This document shows positions 25,218 through 34,509 of a stretch of DNA of 64,000 nt, one piece after another. Made by a program: the position numbers and the translations under genes. The stretch comes from Bacteroidota bacterium (GTDB lineage: Bacteria > Bacteroidota > Bacteroidia > Chitinophagales > Saprospiraceae), in NCBI GenBank assembly GCA_003045895.1, contig PZPC01000004.1:64513-128512 (forward strand). Direction: 5' to 3'. The notes below the pieces were generated by a model that did not search any database, was not told the origin of the DNA, and saw only the letters and a program-made list of their open reading frames with translations. Each line of letters begins with the position of its first letter. The first letter of the stretch is position 1.

Positions 25218-28200
25218 TTACGACTTACTAAACACCGAAGGCAAAACCTCAAACTGTTCGATAAAACACTTGCGAAAATATTTGGGATCCTTGAAGCCCA
25301 CCTTGTAGGCCACTTCCGACACGTTCAGTTTTTGGGTTTTCAAGAGTTGTGCCGCACGCTTGAGCCGGATGGTTTTAATAAAGTTGTTGGGTGTCTGACC
25401 GGTCAGCGCTTTGAGCTTGGTAAACAGCAGGGGGCGGCTTACCGCCAACTCCAGGGCAAATTGTTCGATGTTGAACACGTAGTCGTCCATGTGTTTTTCC
25501 ACGATGCCGAGGGCGTTTTCCAGGAAATATTCATCCGCGGAGGTGATATTGATTTCCTTGGGGTCAAAAGCGATGACCCGGGCAAATTTATTGCGGGCAT
25601 CTTGCCGGGATTGGATAATATTGTGCACCCGCAGCCGCAATTCTTCGGGGTTGAACGGTTTGGTGAGGTAGTCGTCGGCGCCCGTTTTGAGCCCTTCGAT
25701 CTTAAACAAGGACGCCGTCCGGGCGGTGAGCAGCATGATGGGAATGTGACTGATTTCGAAATCGGCCTTCAGTTTGCCACAAAACGTAATCCCATCCATT
25801 TCGGGCATCATGACATCGCTAATAATGAGGTCGGGCAGCTTTTTTTTGGCTTTTTGCAAGCCTTCCACCCCGTTTTGAGCCATGATTAACCGGTATTCGC
25901 CGGCAAAAATTTGTCGGATGTAGGCGGCTACTTCGGTATTGTCCTCTACGATCAGCAGCAGAGGGGCCGTAGCTGCTACGGGCTTTGGTGCGGGCGGCAA
26001 GCGTTGGTCCAGGTGGAGCGCAGGCACCAGGAGCGGTTGGTAGGCGGCAATTTTTTCCTGGTCGGGGAAGTCACACAGGACCACTTCGGCGGGAAAGTGC
26101 GTGCTCCCGCAGGGGATTTGTACCACGAAAGTCGCGCCCGGCATCACGCCCGGTTGCACCACGGTGTGTGCTACGAAAATCTTCCCCTGGTGGAGCTCTA
26201 CCATTTGTTTGGAGATGGCCAGGCCAATACCGGTTCCTTTGATGGTGGAGCGGGCCGTGTCTGATTTTTCGTAGAATCGCTTGAAAATTTGTTCCTGGAG
26301 CTCGGGGTCAATGCCGGGGCCATTGTCTTCGACGCGCACTTCAATGTAGGTGTCAAGCTGGGCAATACGCAGGGCAATCTGCCCCCCGTCGGGCGTAAAA
26401 TTGAAGGCGTTGGCCAACAGGTTGAAAAACACTTTTTCCAGTTTGTCCGGGTCGTACCAGGCTTTGATTTCGGCGGGGGAGACCTGAAACGAATAATCAA
26501 TCTTGCGCAGCTGGGCAGTCTCCTGAAAAGACAAGAATATTTCGTGGAGGAAGAGGCCGATATCGCCGGGCACAATTTTCAGGGGCTCGTGGTCGGTCAT
26601 CAGCTTGCGGAAAGTGAGTACCTGGTTGACGAGGTTCAGCAGCCGTTGGGCATTCCGTTCAATGAGTGAAAGTTGCTGGTGCACGCCCTCCGCATGGTTC
26701 TTTTTGGCGAGCAGGTCCTTGAGTGGTCCCAGAATCAGGGTCAGTGGGGTGCGGAATTCGTGGGTGATATTGGTGAAAAAACGCAGCTTTACTTCGTGCA
26801 ATTCTTCCTGCTGCTGCTTGGCGATCTGCTGCAACTGTAAGCTGTGCCGTAAACGCACAAAGCGAACCAAGCTGTAAATGACCCCCGCCAGCGCAGCCAG
26901 GTAAAGCAAATACGCCCACCAGGTTCGCCACGGCGGCGGCAGCACAATGACTTCCAACTGTCGCTCCTGGGGATTCCAGACCCCATCGCTATTGGCGCCC
27001 CGGAGCCGGAACACGTAGCGCCCTTCGCGCTGGATGGTATAAGTGGCCGCAGTTTTGCCTACGTTGTATTTCCAGTCGCGGTCCAGCCCTTCCAGTTTGA
27101 AAGCGTAGTGGTTGTTTTCCGGACTGAAATAATCCAACGCGGCGAAGTTGATGGTAAAATTGGCTTCGTTGTACTTGAACGTAATGCTTTCCGTCTCATT
27201 GATGCTTTTCGTCAGACAACTGCTTTCCTCGTGGATCTCTACAATGTTGTTGTTTTTCCTGAGTTCGGTAAACACAACGGGCGGAATGAAGGTATTGGGT
27301 TGGATGGTCTGGGGGTCGAAGAGGGTAAAGCCATTGATACCGCCAAAAAGGAGTTCGCCCGCCCGCGTTTTGTAGTAGGCGTTGAAATTGTACTCCAGGT
27401 TGCCCAGGCCGTTGGCGTAGTTGTAGTTGGTGAATGTTTTTTGCGAGGGGTTGAACTTTGCCAGGCCATTATTGGTGCTCAGCCACAATTCATTCGGGGC
27501 CACTTCCAGCACCCCGAACACCGTATTCCCCGGCAAGCCATCGGCGGTCGTGTAGTGTTCGAGCTGGCCGGTAGCCGGATGCAGGCAGTACAAGCCATTG
27601 CTGATGGTGCCAATCCAGAGGTGGTGTTGGAAATCTTCCTGCAGGGTATAGATTTTTTCGTGGGGCAGGAAGACGGCAAAACCTACCGGGAACCCCGCCG
27701 CATTTTTGGTCACTTTATTCACGCCTCTTTCCGTACCGATCCACAACTGCTGGTCGGCGGTCTCCAAAAACACACGGGTCAGGTTGGAGCTCAACGACGT
27801 GCTGTCATGGGCCTGGTGCTGGTAGGTGTAAAACTGATGCGCGGTTAGATCTAAAATGGCCAATCCACCCCCATAGGTTAAGATCCAGAGCCGGTTATTT
27901 TCTTTGCGCAAGCCGTACACATTGTTGTTGGGCAGCGAATTCGGATTGTCGGGCTCACTGACAAAGTGCTGAAAGCGTTTGGTTTTGAGGTCAAACAAAT
28001 TGAGCCCTGCCTGGAACGTACCGACCCACAGTTGGTCGCCATCCAGAAACACCTCCTTGACGTTGTCGCCGCTGAGGGTGCCCGCCTGGCCCACCTGTGC
28101 CTGGTAACTGCTGAAGTGTTGCCGTTGCCGGTCGTAATAATTCAGCCCGCCGCCTTCGGTTCCGATCCACAGGTTGCCGGCGTCGTCTTCGGCGAAGGAA

Positions 28201-29312
28201 CTGACTACGTCTTCGCTCAGGGTATTGCCCAGCGGCGTATGTTTGAAATTGGTGAAGCGGTTGTAATTTTCGTCAAAGTGGTTAATGCCCCCGTAATAAG
28301 TACCCAGCCAGAGACTGCCCCGTTTGTCGATAAATACCGCCCGCACGGAGTTGTCTGACAGCCCCGCGGTTCCCAACACCGCTTTGTCGTAGCGGGTGAA
28401 AGTCTGGCGTTGCTGGTCGAAGAAATTCAACCCATCAAACGTACCGATCCATAAATTGTCCGCGCCGTCCAGGCACATCGAGCGGATATTGTTATGGCTC
28501 AGGGTATTGGCGGTATTTTTTTTGCTCTGGTAAACGGTAACGGTATCGTTTTTTTGATCCCAGTAGTGGAGGCCACCACTGAAGGTGCCTATCCAAAGGT
28601 TGCCTCGCCGATCGGCCAGTAGGCTCTTGATGCGGGCATCAGCCAACTGACACCCCCCGCGGCCATCTCTGCGCTCGAATTGGTACGTGCCAGCAGAATG
28701 TACGATTAGCTGGTACAGGCCATTGGCGGTGCCAAACCAAACCTGCCCCTGCGCATCTTCCACAATGGTTTCGATGTCCTGGTGTTCCAGCGTGCTCGCC
28801 TGGGGAGCCGCAAAAAAAAAGCGCCTAAACTTGCCGGGGTGGTGGTACAAATTCAATCCCGCCGAAGTACCCACCCACAACCGCCCCCTGGAATCCCGGT
28901 AAATTTGCCGGATGACATCCGAGGAAAGGCTGGTGGTATCCGTAGGCGAATGCCGGTAATTGGTGAAGTCGTCGGTTGTAGCTTCGTATTGGCTTAAGCC
29001 CGAGATGGTTCCAATCCACAGTTTTTGCTGCTGGGGGTCGACGTACAGCGTGCGGATATCGTTGTCTACCAGGCTGTTGGCTGTCGGTGCGTTCCGGTAG
29101 ACCTTGAATTGGTAGCCGTCGTATTTGTTCAGGCCGTCGCGCGTGCCAAACCACATCAAGCCCGTGCTGTCTTGCGCAATAGCGAAGACGGAAGCCTGCG
29201 AGAGGCCATCTTTTTTGGATAAATATTGGAAAGAATTGGTCCGTTGTCCCGACGCCCACAGCGCCGTACAGCACAGTCCTGATAACAACAACCATTTTCT
29301 GAAAATCTTCAC
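25218..29312 (-). CDS. Hybrid two-component system regulator (HTCS) of the uronate locus
   Basis: One-protein sensor/regulator of 1364 residues. After a signal peptide come about 14 Reg_prop repeats forming two beta propellers (e.g. GLMWFGTRDGLNKYDG, NLWIGTFSGGLHYW), a Y_Y_Y domain (about 700-770), one membrane helix (WWAYLLYLAALAGVIYSLV), HisKA with ITHEFRTPLTLILGP, HATPase with NLLANAFNFTPDGG, a receiver (about 1118-1230, phospho-acceptor Asp in IISDVMMPEMDG) and an HTH-AraC domain (about 1265-1360, VSEVAYKVGFKDPKYFRKCF). HTCS proteins sense periplasmic oligosaccharides and activate the adjacent locus. The start codon appears to be GTG at 29310-29312. Ligand is inferred from context. Confidence 0.95.
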   Translation of the reverse strand: MKIFRKWLLLSGLCCTALWASGQRTNSFQYLSKKDGLSQASVFAIAQDSTGLMWFGTRDGLNKYDGYQFKVYRNAPTANSLVDNDIRTLYVDPQQQKLWIGTISGLSQYEATTDDFTNYRHSPTDTTSLSSDVIRQIYRDSRGRLWVGTSAGLNLYHHPGKFRRFFFAAPQASTLEHQDIETIVEDAQGQVWFGTANGLYQLIVHSAGTYQFERRDGRGGCQLADARIKSLLADRRGNLWIGTFSGGLHYWDQKNDTVTVYQSKKNTANTLSHNNIRSMCLDGADNLWIGTFDGLNFFDQQRQTFTRYDKAVLGTAGLSDNSVRAVFIDKRGSLWLGTYYGGINHFDENYNRFTNFKHTPLGNTLSEDVVSSFAEDDAGNLWIGTEGGGLNYYDRQRQHFSSYQAQVGQAGTLSGDNVKEVFLDGDQLWVGTFQAGLNLFDLKTKRFQHFVSEPDNPNSLPNNNVYGLRKENNRLWILTYGGGLAILDLTAHQFYTYQHQAHDSTSLSSNLTRVFLETADQQLWIGTERGVNKVTKNAAGFPVGFAVFLPHEKIYTLQEDFQHHLWIGTISNGLYCLHPATGQLEHYTTADGLPGNTVFGVLEVAPNELWLSTNNGLAKFNPSQKTFTNYNYANGLGNLEYNFNAYYKTRAGELLFGGINGFTLFDPQTIQPNTFIPPVVFTELRKNNNIVEIHEESSCLTKSINETESITFKYNEANFTINFAALDYFSPENNHYAFKLEGLDRDWKYNVGKTAATYTIQREGRYVFRLRGANSDGVWNPQERQLEVIVLPPPWRTWWAYLLYLAALAGVIYSLVRFVRLRHSLQLQQIAKQQQEELHEVKLRFFTNITHEFRTPLTLILGPLKDLLAKKNHAEGVHQQLSLIERNAQRLLNLVNQVLTFRKLMTDHEPLKIVPGDIGLFLHEIFLSFQETAQLRKIDYSFQVSPAEIKAWYDPDKLEKVFFNLLANAFNFTPDGGQIALRIAQLDTYIEVRVEDNGPGIDPELQEQIFKRFYEKSDTARSTIKGTGIGLAISKQMVELHQGKIFVAHTVVQPGVMPGATFVVQIPCGSTHFPAEVVLCDFPDQEKIAAYQPLLVPALHLDQRLPPAPKPVAATAPLLLIVEDNTEVAAYIRQIFAGEYRLIMAQNGVEGLQKAKKKLPDLIISDVMMPEMDGITFCGKLKADFEISHIPIMLLTARTASLFKIEGLKTGADDYLTKPFNPEELRLRVHNIIQSRQDARNKFARVIAFDPKEINITSADEYFLENALGIVEKHMDDYVFNIEQFALELAVSRPLLFTKLKALTGQTPNNFIKTIRLKRAAQLLKTQKLNVSEVAYKVGFKDPKYFRKCFIEQFEVLPSVFSKS

Positions 29313-29393
29313 ACCCTCCCGCTATTTTGTTACCCACAAGATAACCAATTCTTAGACTTATGCGGCCTCCCGGCGATGCGCTTCCACCAGCCG

Positions 29394-29432
29394 TAAAAAA
29401 AGCGGGACAGCTTTGTGCAAAACTGTCCCGCT
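29394..29432 (-). terminator. Intrinsic terminator downstream of proS
   Basis: A 10-bp perfect stem, agcgggacag (29401-29410) with ctgtcccgct (29423-29432), followed on the minus strand by a run of six T (29395-29400 read in reverse). It lies between the end of proS and the start of the hybrid regulator gene, so it should isolate the regulator from proS read-through. Confidence 0.85.
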
Positions 29433-29468
29433 CCTTTATAGCAACCCGCTGCCGGGCCGTAATTTTTT

Positions 29469-30941
29469 CTAATAAGCTTTCGCAAAGAGCACGCGCCGCG
29501 TCGAAGGCTGGCCGCTGTAGACACATACGCCGGCTTCCTCGGGTGCATCGTTGGGGATGCAGCGAATGGTAGCCTTGGTGAGTTCCTTGATCTTCTGCTC
29601 CGTTTCGGCGGTTCCGTCCCAGTGGGCGGAGATGAAGCCGGGGATATCCTGGTCGAGGATGGCCTGGAAAGCTTCGAAGGTGTCGACGGAAGTGGTCTTT
29701 TCTTCGCGGAACTTCAGCGCCCGGTCAAAGAGATTTTGCTGGATATCCACCAGCAGTTGGGCCACGTAGGGGACCGTGTCGGGCAGGGGATGCGTGGTCT
29801 TTTCTTTGGTGTCGCGCCGGGCAATTTCTACTACACCGTTTTCCAGGTCACGCTTGCCAATGGCAATGCGCACGGGAATACCGCGCAGCTCGTGTTCGGC
29901 AAATTTGAAGCCGGGCCGCTTCTTGTCGTCGGTATCATACTGCACGCGGATGCCCTGGGCTTCCAGGTCGCGCATCATTTGGGTGGCCACTGCGTCGATC
30001 TCCGGATCGGGCTTGGGAATGGGGATAATGACCACCTGCACCGGTGCCAGACGCGGGGGCAGCACCAGTCCCTGGTCGTCGGAGTGGGTCATGATGAGGC
30101 CACCGATGAGGCGGGTAGATACCCCCCAGGAAGTAGCCCAGACGTATTCCTGCTGGTTGTTTTCGTTGAGGAATTTTACCTCGAAGGCTTTGGCGAAATT
30201 TTGCCCCAGGAAGTGGGAAGTACCTGCTTGCAGGGCCTTGCCATCCTGCATCAACGCTTCGATGGTGTAGGTTTCGTCGGCGCCGGCAAAACGCTCGCTT
30301 TCCGACTTGGTGCCTTGCACCACGGGCATGGCCATGTATTCTTCCGCAAACTCGGCGTAGACTTTTTGCATCAGCTGGGCTTCGGTCAGGGCTTCCTCCT
30401 TGGTGGCGTGGGCGGTGTGCCCCTCTTGCCAGAGGAATTCGGCGGTGCGCAAAAACAAGCGCGTACGCATCTCCCAACGCACCACATTGGCCCACTGGTT
30501 GATCAGCAAGGGCAGGTCGCGGTACGAGTTGATCCAGTCGCGGTAGGTATTCCAGATAATGGCCTCACTGGTCGGGCGCACAATGAGCTCTTCCTCCAGT
30601 TTGGCGTCGGGGTCTACCATGAGCTTGCCCGGCCGCTCGGGGTCGTTCTTGAGGCGGTAGTGGGTCACGATCGCGCATTCCTTGGCAAAGCCTTCCGCAT
30701 TTTTTTCCTCCGCTTCAAAGAGGCTCTTAGGGACGAACAACGGAAAATAAGCATTCACGTGGCCCGTTGCTTTGAACATCTTGTCGAGCTGGTCGCGCAT
30801 GTTTTCCCAGAGCGCATAGCCGTAGGGCTTAATGACCATACAGCCGCGGACGGCAGAATTATCGGCCAGGTTGGCTTTCTTTACAATGTCGATGTACCAC
30901 TGGGAGTAGTCGTCGCTGCGGTTGGTGATCTCTTTGGCCAT
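29469..30941 (-). CDS. proS: Prolyl-tRNA synthetase (short, archaeal/eukaryal-like type)
   Basis: Class II aminoacyl-tRNA synthetase of 490 residues that charges tRNA-Pro. The length and motifs match the short type lacking the inserted editing domain: [40 protein letters not shown] (motif 2 region), [39 protein letters not shown] (motif 3 and anticodon-domain entry) and the zinc-binding-like C-terminus ending in RRVLFAKAY. The frame extends to 30986, but the ATG at 30939-30941 gives [16 protein letters not shown], the family start. It is a single gene with its own terminator and is divergent from the low-complexity protein gene at 31231. Confidence 0.96.
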   Translation of the reverse strand: MAKEITNRSDDYSQWYIDIVKKANLADNSAVRGCMVIKPYGYALWENMRDQLDKMFKATGHVNAYFPLFVPKSLFEAEEKNAEGFAKECAIVTHYRLKNDPERPGKLMVDPDAKLEEELIVRPTSEAIIWNTYRDWINSYRDLPLLINQWANVVRWEMRTRLFLRTAEFLWQEGHTAHATKEEALTEAQLMQKVYAEFAEEYMAMPVVQGTKSESERFAGADETYTIEALMQDGKALQAGTSHFLGQNFAKAFEVKFLNENNQQEYVWATSWGVSTRLIGGLIMTHSDDQGLVLPPRLAPVQVVIIPIPKPDPEIDAVATQMMRDLEAQGIRVQYDTDDKKRPGFKFAEHELRGIPVRIAIGKRDLENGVVEIARRDTKEKTTHPLPDTVPYVAQLLVDIQQNLFDRALKFREEKTTSVDTFEAFQAILDQDIPGFISAHWDGTAETEQKIKELTKATIRCIPNDAPEEAGVCVYSGQPSTRRVLFAKAY

Positions 30942-31230
30942 GAAGGTTGTCCTTTTTATGAATCGGGTTGGTGTTTGCCAACCCAATGGTCTTTATTTTT
31001 GTTTAAATAGCAAATAGCTTTGAAAATCAAGTGCTTAACGGCAACAGGTACGGGTGACGAAATTGTTCCCCAGCGTCTTAAAAGCAGTAAAAACACGGTG
31101 TTAAGGGTATTTAACACGCTACTTACACGCTTTTAATATGCCCTTAACTAAATTTCAGCCACAAAAGTAATAATTTAGTGGTTGTTAATTAGAACCGAGT
31201 GTTGCAGTAATTACGCCAAACCAATTGAAT

Positions 31231-32763
31231 ATGAAAAATACAAACCTGACTATGTGGATTTTACTTCCAGCCCTGTTGCTGGTAGGTACCACGTTATCGG
31301 CCCAGTACGATGATATGTATTACAACCCCAACAACAACACGGGGAGTACTACCAACGAGACGTACTATCCGACGCCCGCTCCTGCTACTACCTACGATGA
31401 CAGTTATTACCAGGAAGATGACTACAGCTACGATGACCAGGATTATGACTATTATGATGATGATAGTTATGATTACCAGTACGCTTCCCGTATTCGTCGT
31501 TTTCACCGCCCGTACTACGGCTTTGACTACTACGACCCCGTCTACATCGACGCTTTCTACTACGATCCGTTTGCCTTCGGTGGCACGACTACCTTAATCT
31601 ACGATTCACCCTGGGGCTATAACCGGTGGAACCGTTTCAACCGGTTCAATCGCTGGAACCGTTGGAACTCCTTCAACGGCTGGAACCTGGGCTACAACCC
31701 CTACGCTTTCGGCTTCGGCCCGACTTTCGGGGTTGGCTTCGGCTATAATCCTTGGAACACCGGTTTTTACGGTGGCGGCTGGAACCGCTGGAACAACAAT
31801 TTCTACGGCAACAACTTCTACGGTGGTGGTTTCTCCAACTTCTACTGCCCACCAGCCTGGGGCAACAACTACACCTATAATACGGTCAACGTATACAACG
31901 ACAACAATACCCGCGGGGTGATCTACGGTCCCCGCCGCAATGGGTCTACCGTGGCTGCGCGCCAAAACAACCGTACCATACCCCTACAGCAAGGTGGTGG
32001 CGTGGGAACGCCCACCATCAACAACCGGCCTGCTGCTCAAAATATAGAAAAGCAACCGGTCCGGACGCGCGACGGTGGTGTCATCGCCAATGACAACGAC
32101 GGGCGCACGCCAGCCGCTACCGCTCCCCAGGAAAATGTAGCGCGGCAACCCGCCACCCGCACAGCACCTTCGCCTGCCGGCGTGACGCGTACGGTACCGG
32201 CGGAAGCAACAACCCGGACGCCCGTACGGATTTTTGATTCAGCAGTGCCAACCCGCACCGAAAACCGCCCCATTGCACCGCCCCGCGAGGTGCGTCCTTC
32301 GCCAGCTACGGACCGCTCCGAACCGGCTACGCGTAGCCGTACGGCACCGCAGTCGACCAGAAGCAACGACAACAGGGATTATCCGTCCAGAAACTATCCT
32401 TCGGCCACCCCTTCCAACCGCAGTAACAACGGTACGGTAGCGCCGCGGTCGAATAATGCCCCCAGCCGCCAGCCAAGTACCAGCCCGAGCCGTACACCCA
32501 GCCGTAGCCCGAGTACCAGCCCTAGCCGCACGCCCAGCCGTAGCCCGCACGTAAGCCCGAGCCGCCGCAGTGGCGGAGGTGGTGATAGCAGTTCCAGTTC
32601 TACGCGCAGCAGCAGTATTCCGAGCCGTAGCCCGAGCGTAAGCCCCAGCTCCAGCCCCAGCCGCCGCAGTTCTTCATCCCGCAGTGGAGGAGGTAGCAGC
32701 AGCAGCTCCAGTTCCAGTAGTACCAGATCTACCCCTTCCCGTCGTGGCGGCGGCGGCTTGTAA
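31231..32763 (+). CDS. Secreted low-complexity protein: Tyr/Asp, Asn/Trp/Arg and Ser/Arg repeats
   Basis: Unrecognised protein of 510 residues with signal peptide ending ...LVGTTLSAQ. Four compositional zones follow: an acidic tyrosine zone (about 25-90, DDQDYDYYDDDSYDYQY), an aromatic Asn/Trp/Arg/Gly zone (about 125-220, NRWNRFNRFNRWNRWNSFN), a Pro/Thr/Arg linker (about 230-390) and a Ser/Arg zone with SPSRTPSRSPS-type repeats plus poly-Ser and Gly-Gly (about 390-510). There is no T9SS domain or obvious enzyme motif. The ATG at 31231 is preferred over a TTG at 31225. It is followed by a terminator and then a FadL-like porin gene. A surface, adhesive or matrix role is only a guess. Confidence 0.82.
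   Translation: MKNTNLTMWILLPALLLVGTTLSAQYDDMYYNPNNNTGSTTNETYYPTPAPATTYDDSYYQEDDYSYDDQDYDYYDDDSYDYQYASRIRRFHRPYYGFDYYDPVYIDAFYYDPFAFGGTTTLIYDSPWGYNRWNRFNRFNRWNRWNSFNGWNLGYNPYAFGFGPTFGVGFGYNPWNTGFYGGGWNRWNNNFYGNNFYGGGFSNFYCPPAWGNNYTYNTVNVYNDNNTRGVIYGPRRNGSTVAARQNNRTIPLQQGGGVGTPTINNRPAAQNIEKQPVRTRDGGVIANDNDGRTPAATAPQENVARQPATRTAPSPAGVTRTVPAEATTRTPVRIFDSAVPTRTENRPIAPPREVRPSPATDRSEPATRSRTAPQSTRSNDNRDYPSRNYPSATPSNRSNNGTVAPRSNNAPSRQPSTSPSRTPSRSPSTSPSRTPSRSPHVSPSRRSGGGGDSSSSSTRSSSIPSRSPSVSPSSSPSRRSSSSRSGGGSSSSSSSSSTRSTPSRRGGGGL
32476..32547 (+). repeat. Two 36-bp tandem repeats inside the Ser/Arg zone
   Basis: Units 32476-32511 and 32512-32547 both begin agtaccagcc and end cagccgtagcccg, differing at only a few positions. 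Shorter degenerate copies follow to about 32660. They encode the STSPSRTPSRSP unit of the low-complexity protein, so repeat expansion or contraction could change its length. Confidence 0.75.
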
Positions 32764-32803
32764 AGCTTAGACCTGGTGGCCCAGGAAATTGGTATGTATA
32801 AAG

Positions 32804-32862
32804 ATAAAATGGGTGGATATGGCAGCATTTCCACCCATTTTATTAATGCCTTTTTTTTCGGT
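32804..32862 (+). terminator. Intrinsic terminator after the low-complexity gene
   Basis: A 14-bp perfect stem pairs 32804-32817 with 32830-32843 (ataaaatgggtgga / tccacccattttat, 12-nt loop). A run of eight T lies a few bases downstream. It separates this gene from the FadL-like gene at 32927. Confidence 0.85.
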
Positions 32863-32926
32863 TGGCTGGCATTTTTGGTGCCCAACCACTCTTAACAACC
32901 CCTTTAAAACCTAAAATTGTAACGAC

Positions 32927-34375
32927 ATGAAAAGATATCAACTGCTCTTGCTCGGGGTCGCGCTACTCAGTTCAGCATGGCTAAACGCTCAGAATTTTGG
33001 CGACGCGCTGCGTTATTCGTTGCTCGAACCTACCGGTACCGCCCGGTTTATGGGTGCCGGCTCGGCCCTGGGGCCCATGGGCGCCGATTTTTCGGTGATC
33101 AGCACCAACCCGGCCGGCCTGGCCTGGATGCGCAAATCCGAATTTATGATCACCCCGGGCTTGAATATCAATACCACGACTTCTACGCTCGCCAATGGTT
33201 CGGCCGACCTGGCCTACGACGATGCCGAAGTCCAGTTTACCTTGCCCAATATTGGCATTGTCACCAGCTCGCGCGGCGGCAGTGGAATGGAAACCTTCAA
33301 CTTCGCTATCGGCCTCAACCGCCTGGCAGATTTCAACCAACAATTCTACTTTGAAGGCAATTCCAAAGGCAGTATTGTCCAGCGTTTTGAAGAACTGGCC
33401 AATGATGGTGGACTCGACGATTTTGAAGCCGGCGTCGCCTTCGATGCCCAAGCGTTGATTGAAGACAACGGCTTTTATTACAGTGATTTTTCGGATTTTC
33501 CCGACGCCGTCATCAACCGCAACCAGACGGTTTCCCGCACGGGCGGGCTCTCCGAAATTGCCTTCGGTTTTGCTGGCAACGTAAAGAACAAGTTGCTCTG
33601 GGGCCTGTCGCTGGGTATTCCCCTGCTGAACTACGACGAGGAGAAAACTTACCGGGAAATGGATACGGATGACACGGTGCTCTTTTTTGACGACCTGCGC
33701 TACAGTGAACAGCTAACGGCAACGGGATCGGGGATCAATTTGAAACTGGGCTTCATCTACCGGGCCGACCAGGCGCTGCGCCTGAGCCTGGCCGTACATA
33801 CGCCCACCTATTACCAGATCGATGAGACCTTCAGCTCGGATATGACCTACAATTATACCTTTGAAAATGTGAAGTACACCGGTACGGCGGAGTCGCCGAT
33901 TGGCAACTTCAACTACGGCCTGCGCACGCCCTGGCGCTTCCTCGGTGGAGTGGGTACGGTATTTGGCGAGCACGGTTTTCTGAGTGGAGAAGTGGAGTAC
34001 GTCAACTACGCCAACAATCGTTTCCTCTTCGATGGCTTTGCTGGCGACGAAGCCGAAATAAACAAAGCTACCGCCGATAACCTGGCCAGCGCCGTCAATA
34101 TTCGCACCGGCGGCGAATACGTGTTGGGTAGTTTTTTACTTCGTGGCGGTGTAGGCTTGCAGCAAGCGCCCATTGTGGGGGATGATTCGTTTTATTCCAC
34201 GTTTAGCCTGGGCCTGGGCGTTCGGCAGAAGCGCTATTTCTTTGATTTTGCCTACCGTCGCTCTGGCGTCAAATCTACTTACACGCCTTATCAGGTAACC
34301 AATGGGTCTCCGCAGTTTGTCGACAATAATGTCACCAAGGAATCCTTCGTCCTGACGGCTGGTTTCCGGTGGTAG
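32927..34375 (+). CDS. FadL/OmpP1-like outer membrane protein
   Basis: Protein of 482 residues with signal peptide MKRYQLLLLGVALLSSAWLNAQ. The mature start NFGDALRYSLLEPTGTARFMGAGSALGPMGADFSVISTNPAGLAWM is the usual beginning of the Bacteroidota branch of the OmpP1/FadL family: a hatch region with the NPAGLA motif, then a 14-strand barrel that ends in an aromatic residue, here SFVLTAGFRW. Family members transport hydrophobic compounds across the outer membrane. Related PorV-type proteins serve T9SS, but this one is longer and more FadL-like. The substrate is unknown. It has its own downstream terminator. Confidence 0.85.
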   Translation: MKRYQLLLLGVALLSSAWLNAQNFGDALRYSLLEPTGTARFMGAGSALGPMGADFSVISTNPAGLAWMRKSEFMITPGLNINTTTSTLANGSADLAYDDAEVQFTLPNIGIVTSSRGGSGMETFNFAIGLNRLADFNQQFYFEGNSKGSIVQRFEELANDGGLDDFEAGVAFDAQALIEDNGFYYSDFSDFPDAVINRNQTVSRTGGLSEIAFGFAGNVKNKLLWGLSLGIPLLNYDEEKTYREMDTDDTVLFFDDLRYSEQLTATGSGINLKLGFIYRADQALRLSLAVHTPTYYQIDETFSSDMTYNYTFENVKYTGTAESPIGNFNYGLRTPWRFLGGVGTVFGEHGFLSGEVEYVNYANNRFLFDGFAGDEAEINKATADNLASAVNIRTGGEYVLGSFLLRGGVGLQQAPIVGDDSFYSTFSLGLGVRQKRYFFDFAYRRSGVKSTYTPYQVTNGSPQFVDNNVTKESFVLTAGFRW

Positions 34376-34408
34376 GGAGGCCGTAAACGGGTTAAATACA
34401 GCAAGTGG

Positions 34409-34452
34409 AGGAGGAGCGTGGCTACGAGCTGTTTGCTCCTCCTTCTTTTTTC
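34409..34452 (+). terminator. Intrinsic terminator after the FadL-like gene
   Basis: Stem aggaggagc (34409-34417) with gctcctcct (34435-34443), 17-nt loop, followed by tcttttttc. It lies 34 bp after the stop of the FadL-like gene and just before the convergent argH. Confidence 0.85.
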
Positions 34453-34509
34453 ATTTTCTATCTTCGATTTCGATCGCCTTCCCACCTCCGACTTCCCCCT
34501 CCGAGTCCT

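Noticed and set aside
24905-25252. Minus-strand small frame between the hybrid regulator and receptor genes
   Set aside because: It overlaps the end of the regulator and the start of the receptor, lacks motifs and occupies the likely promoter region.
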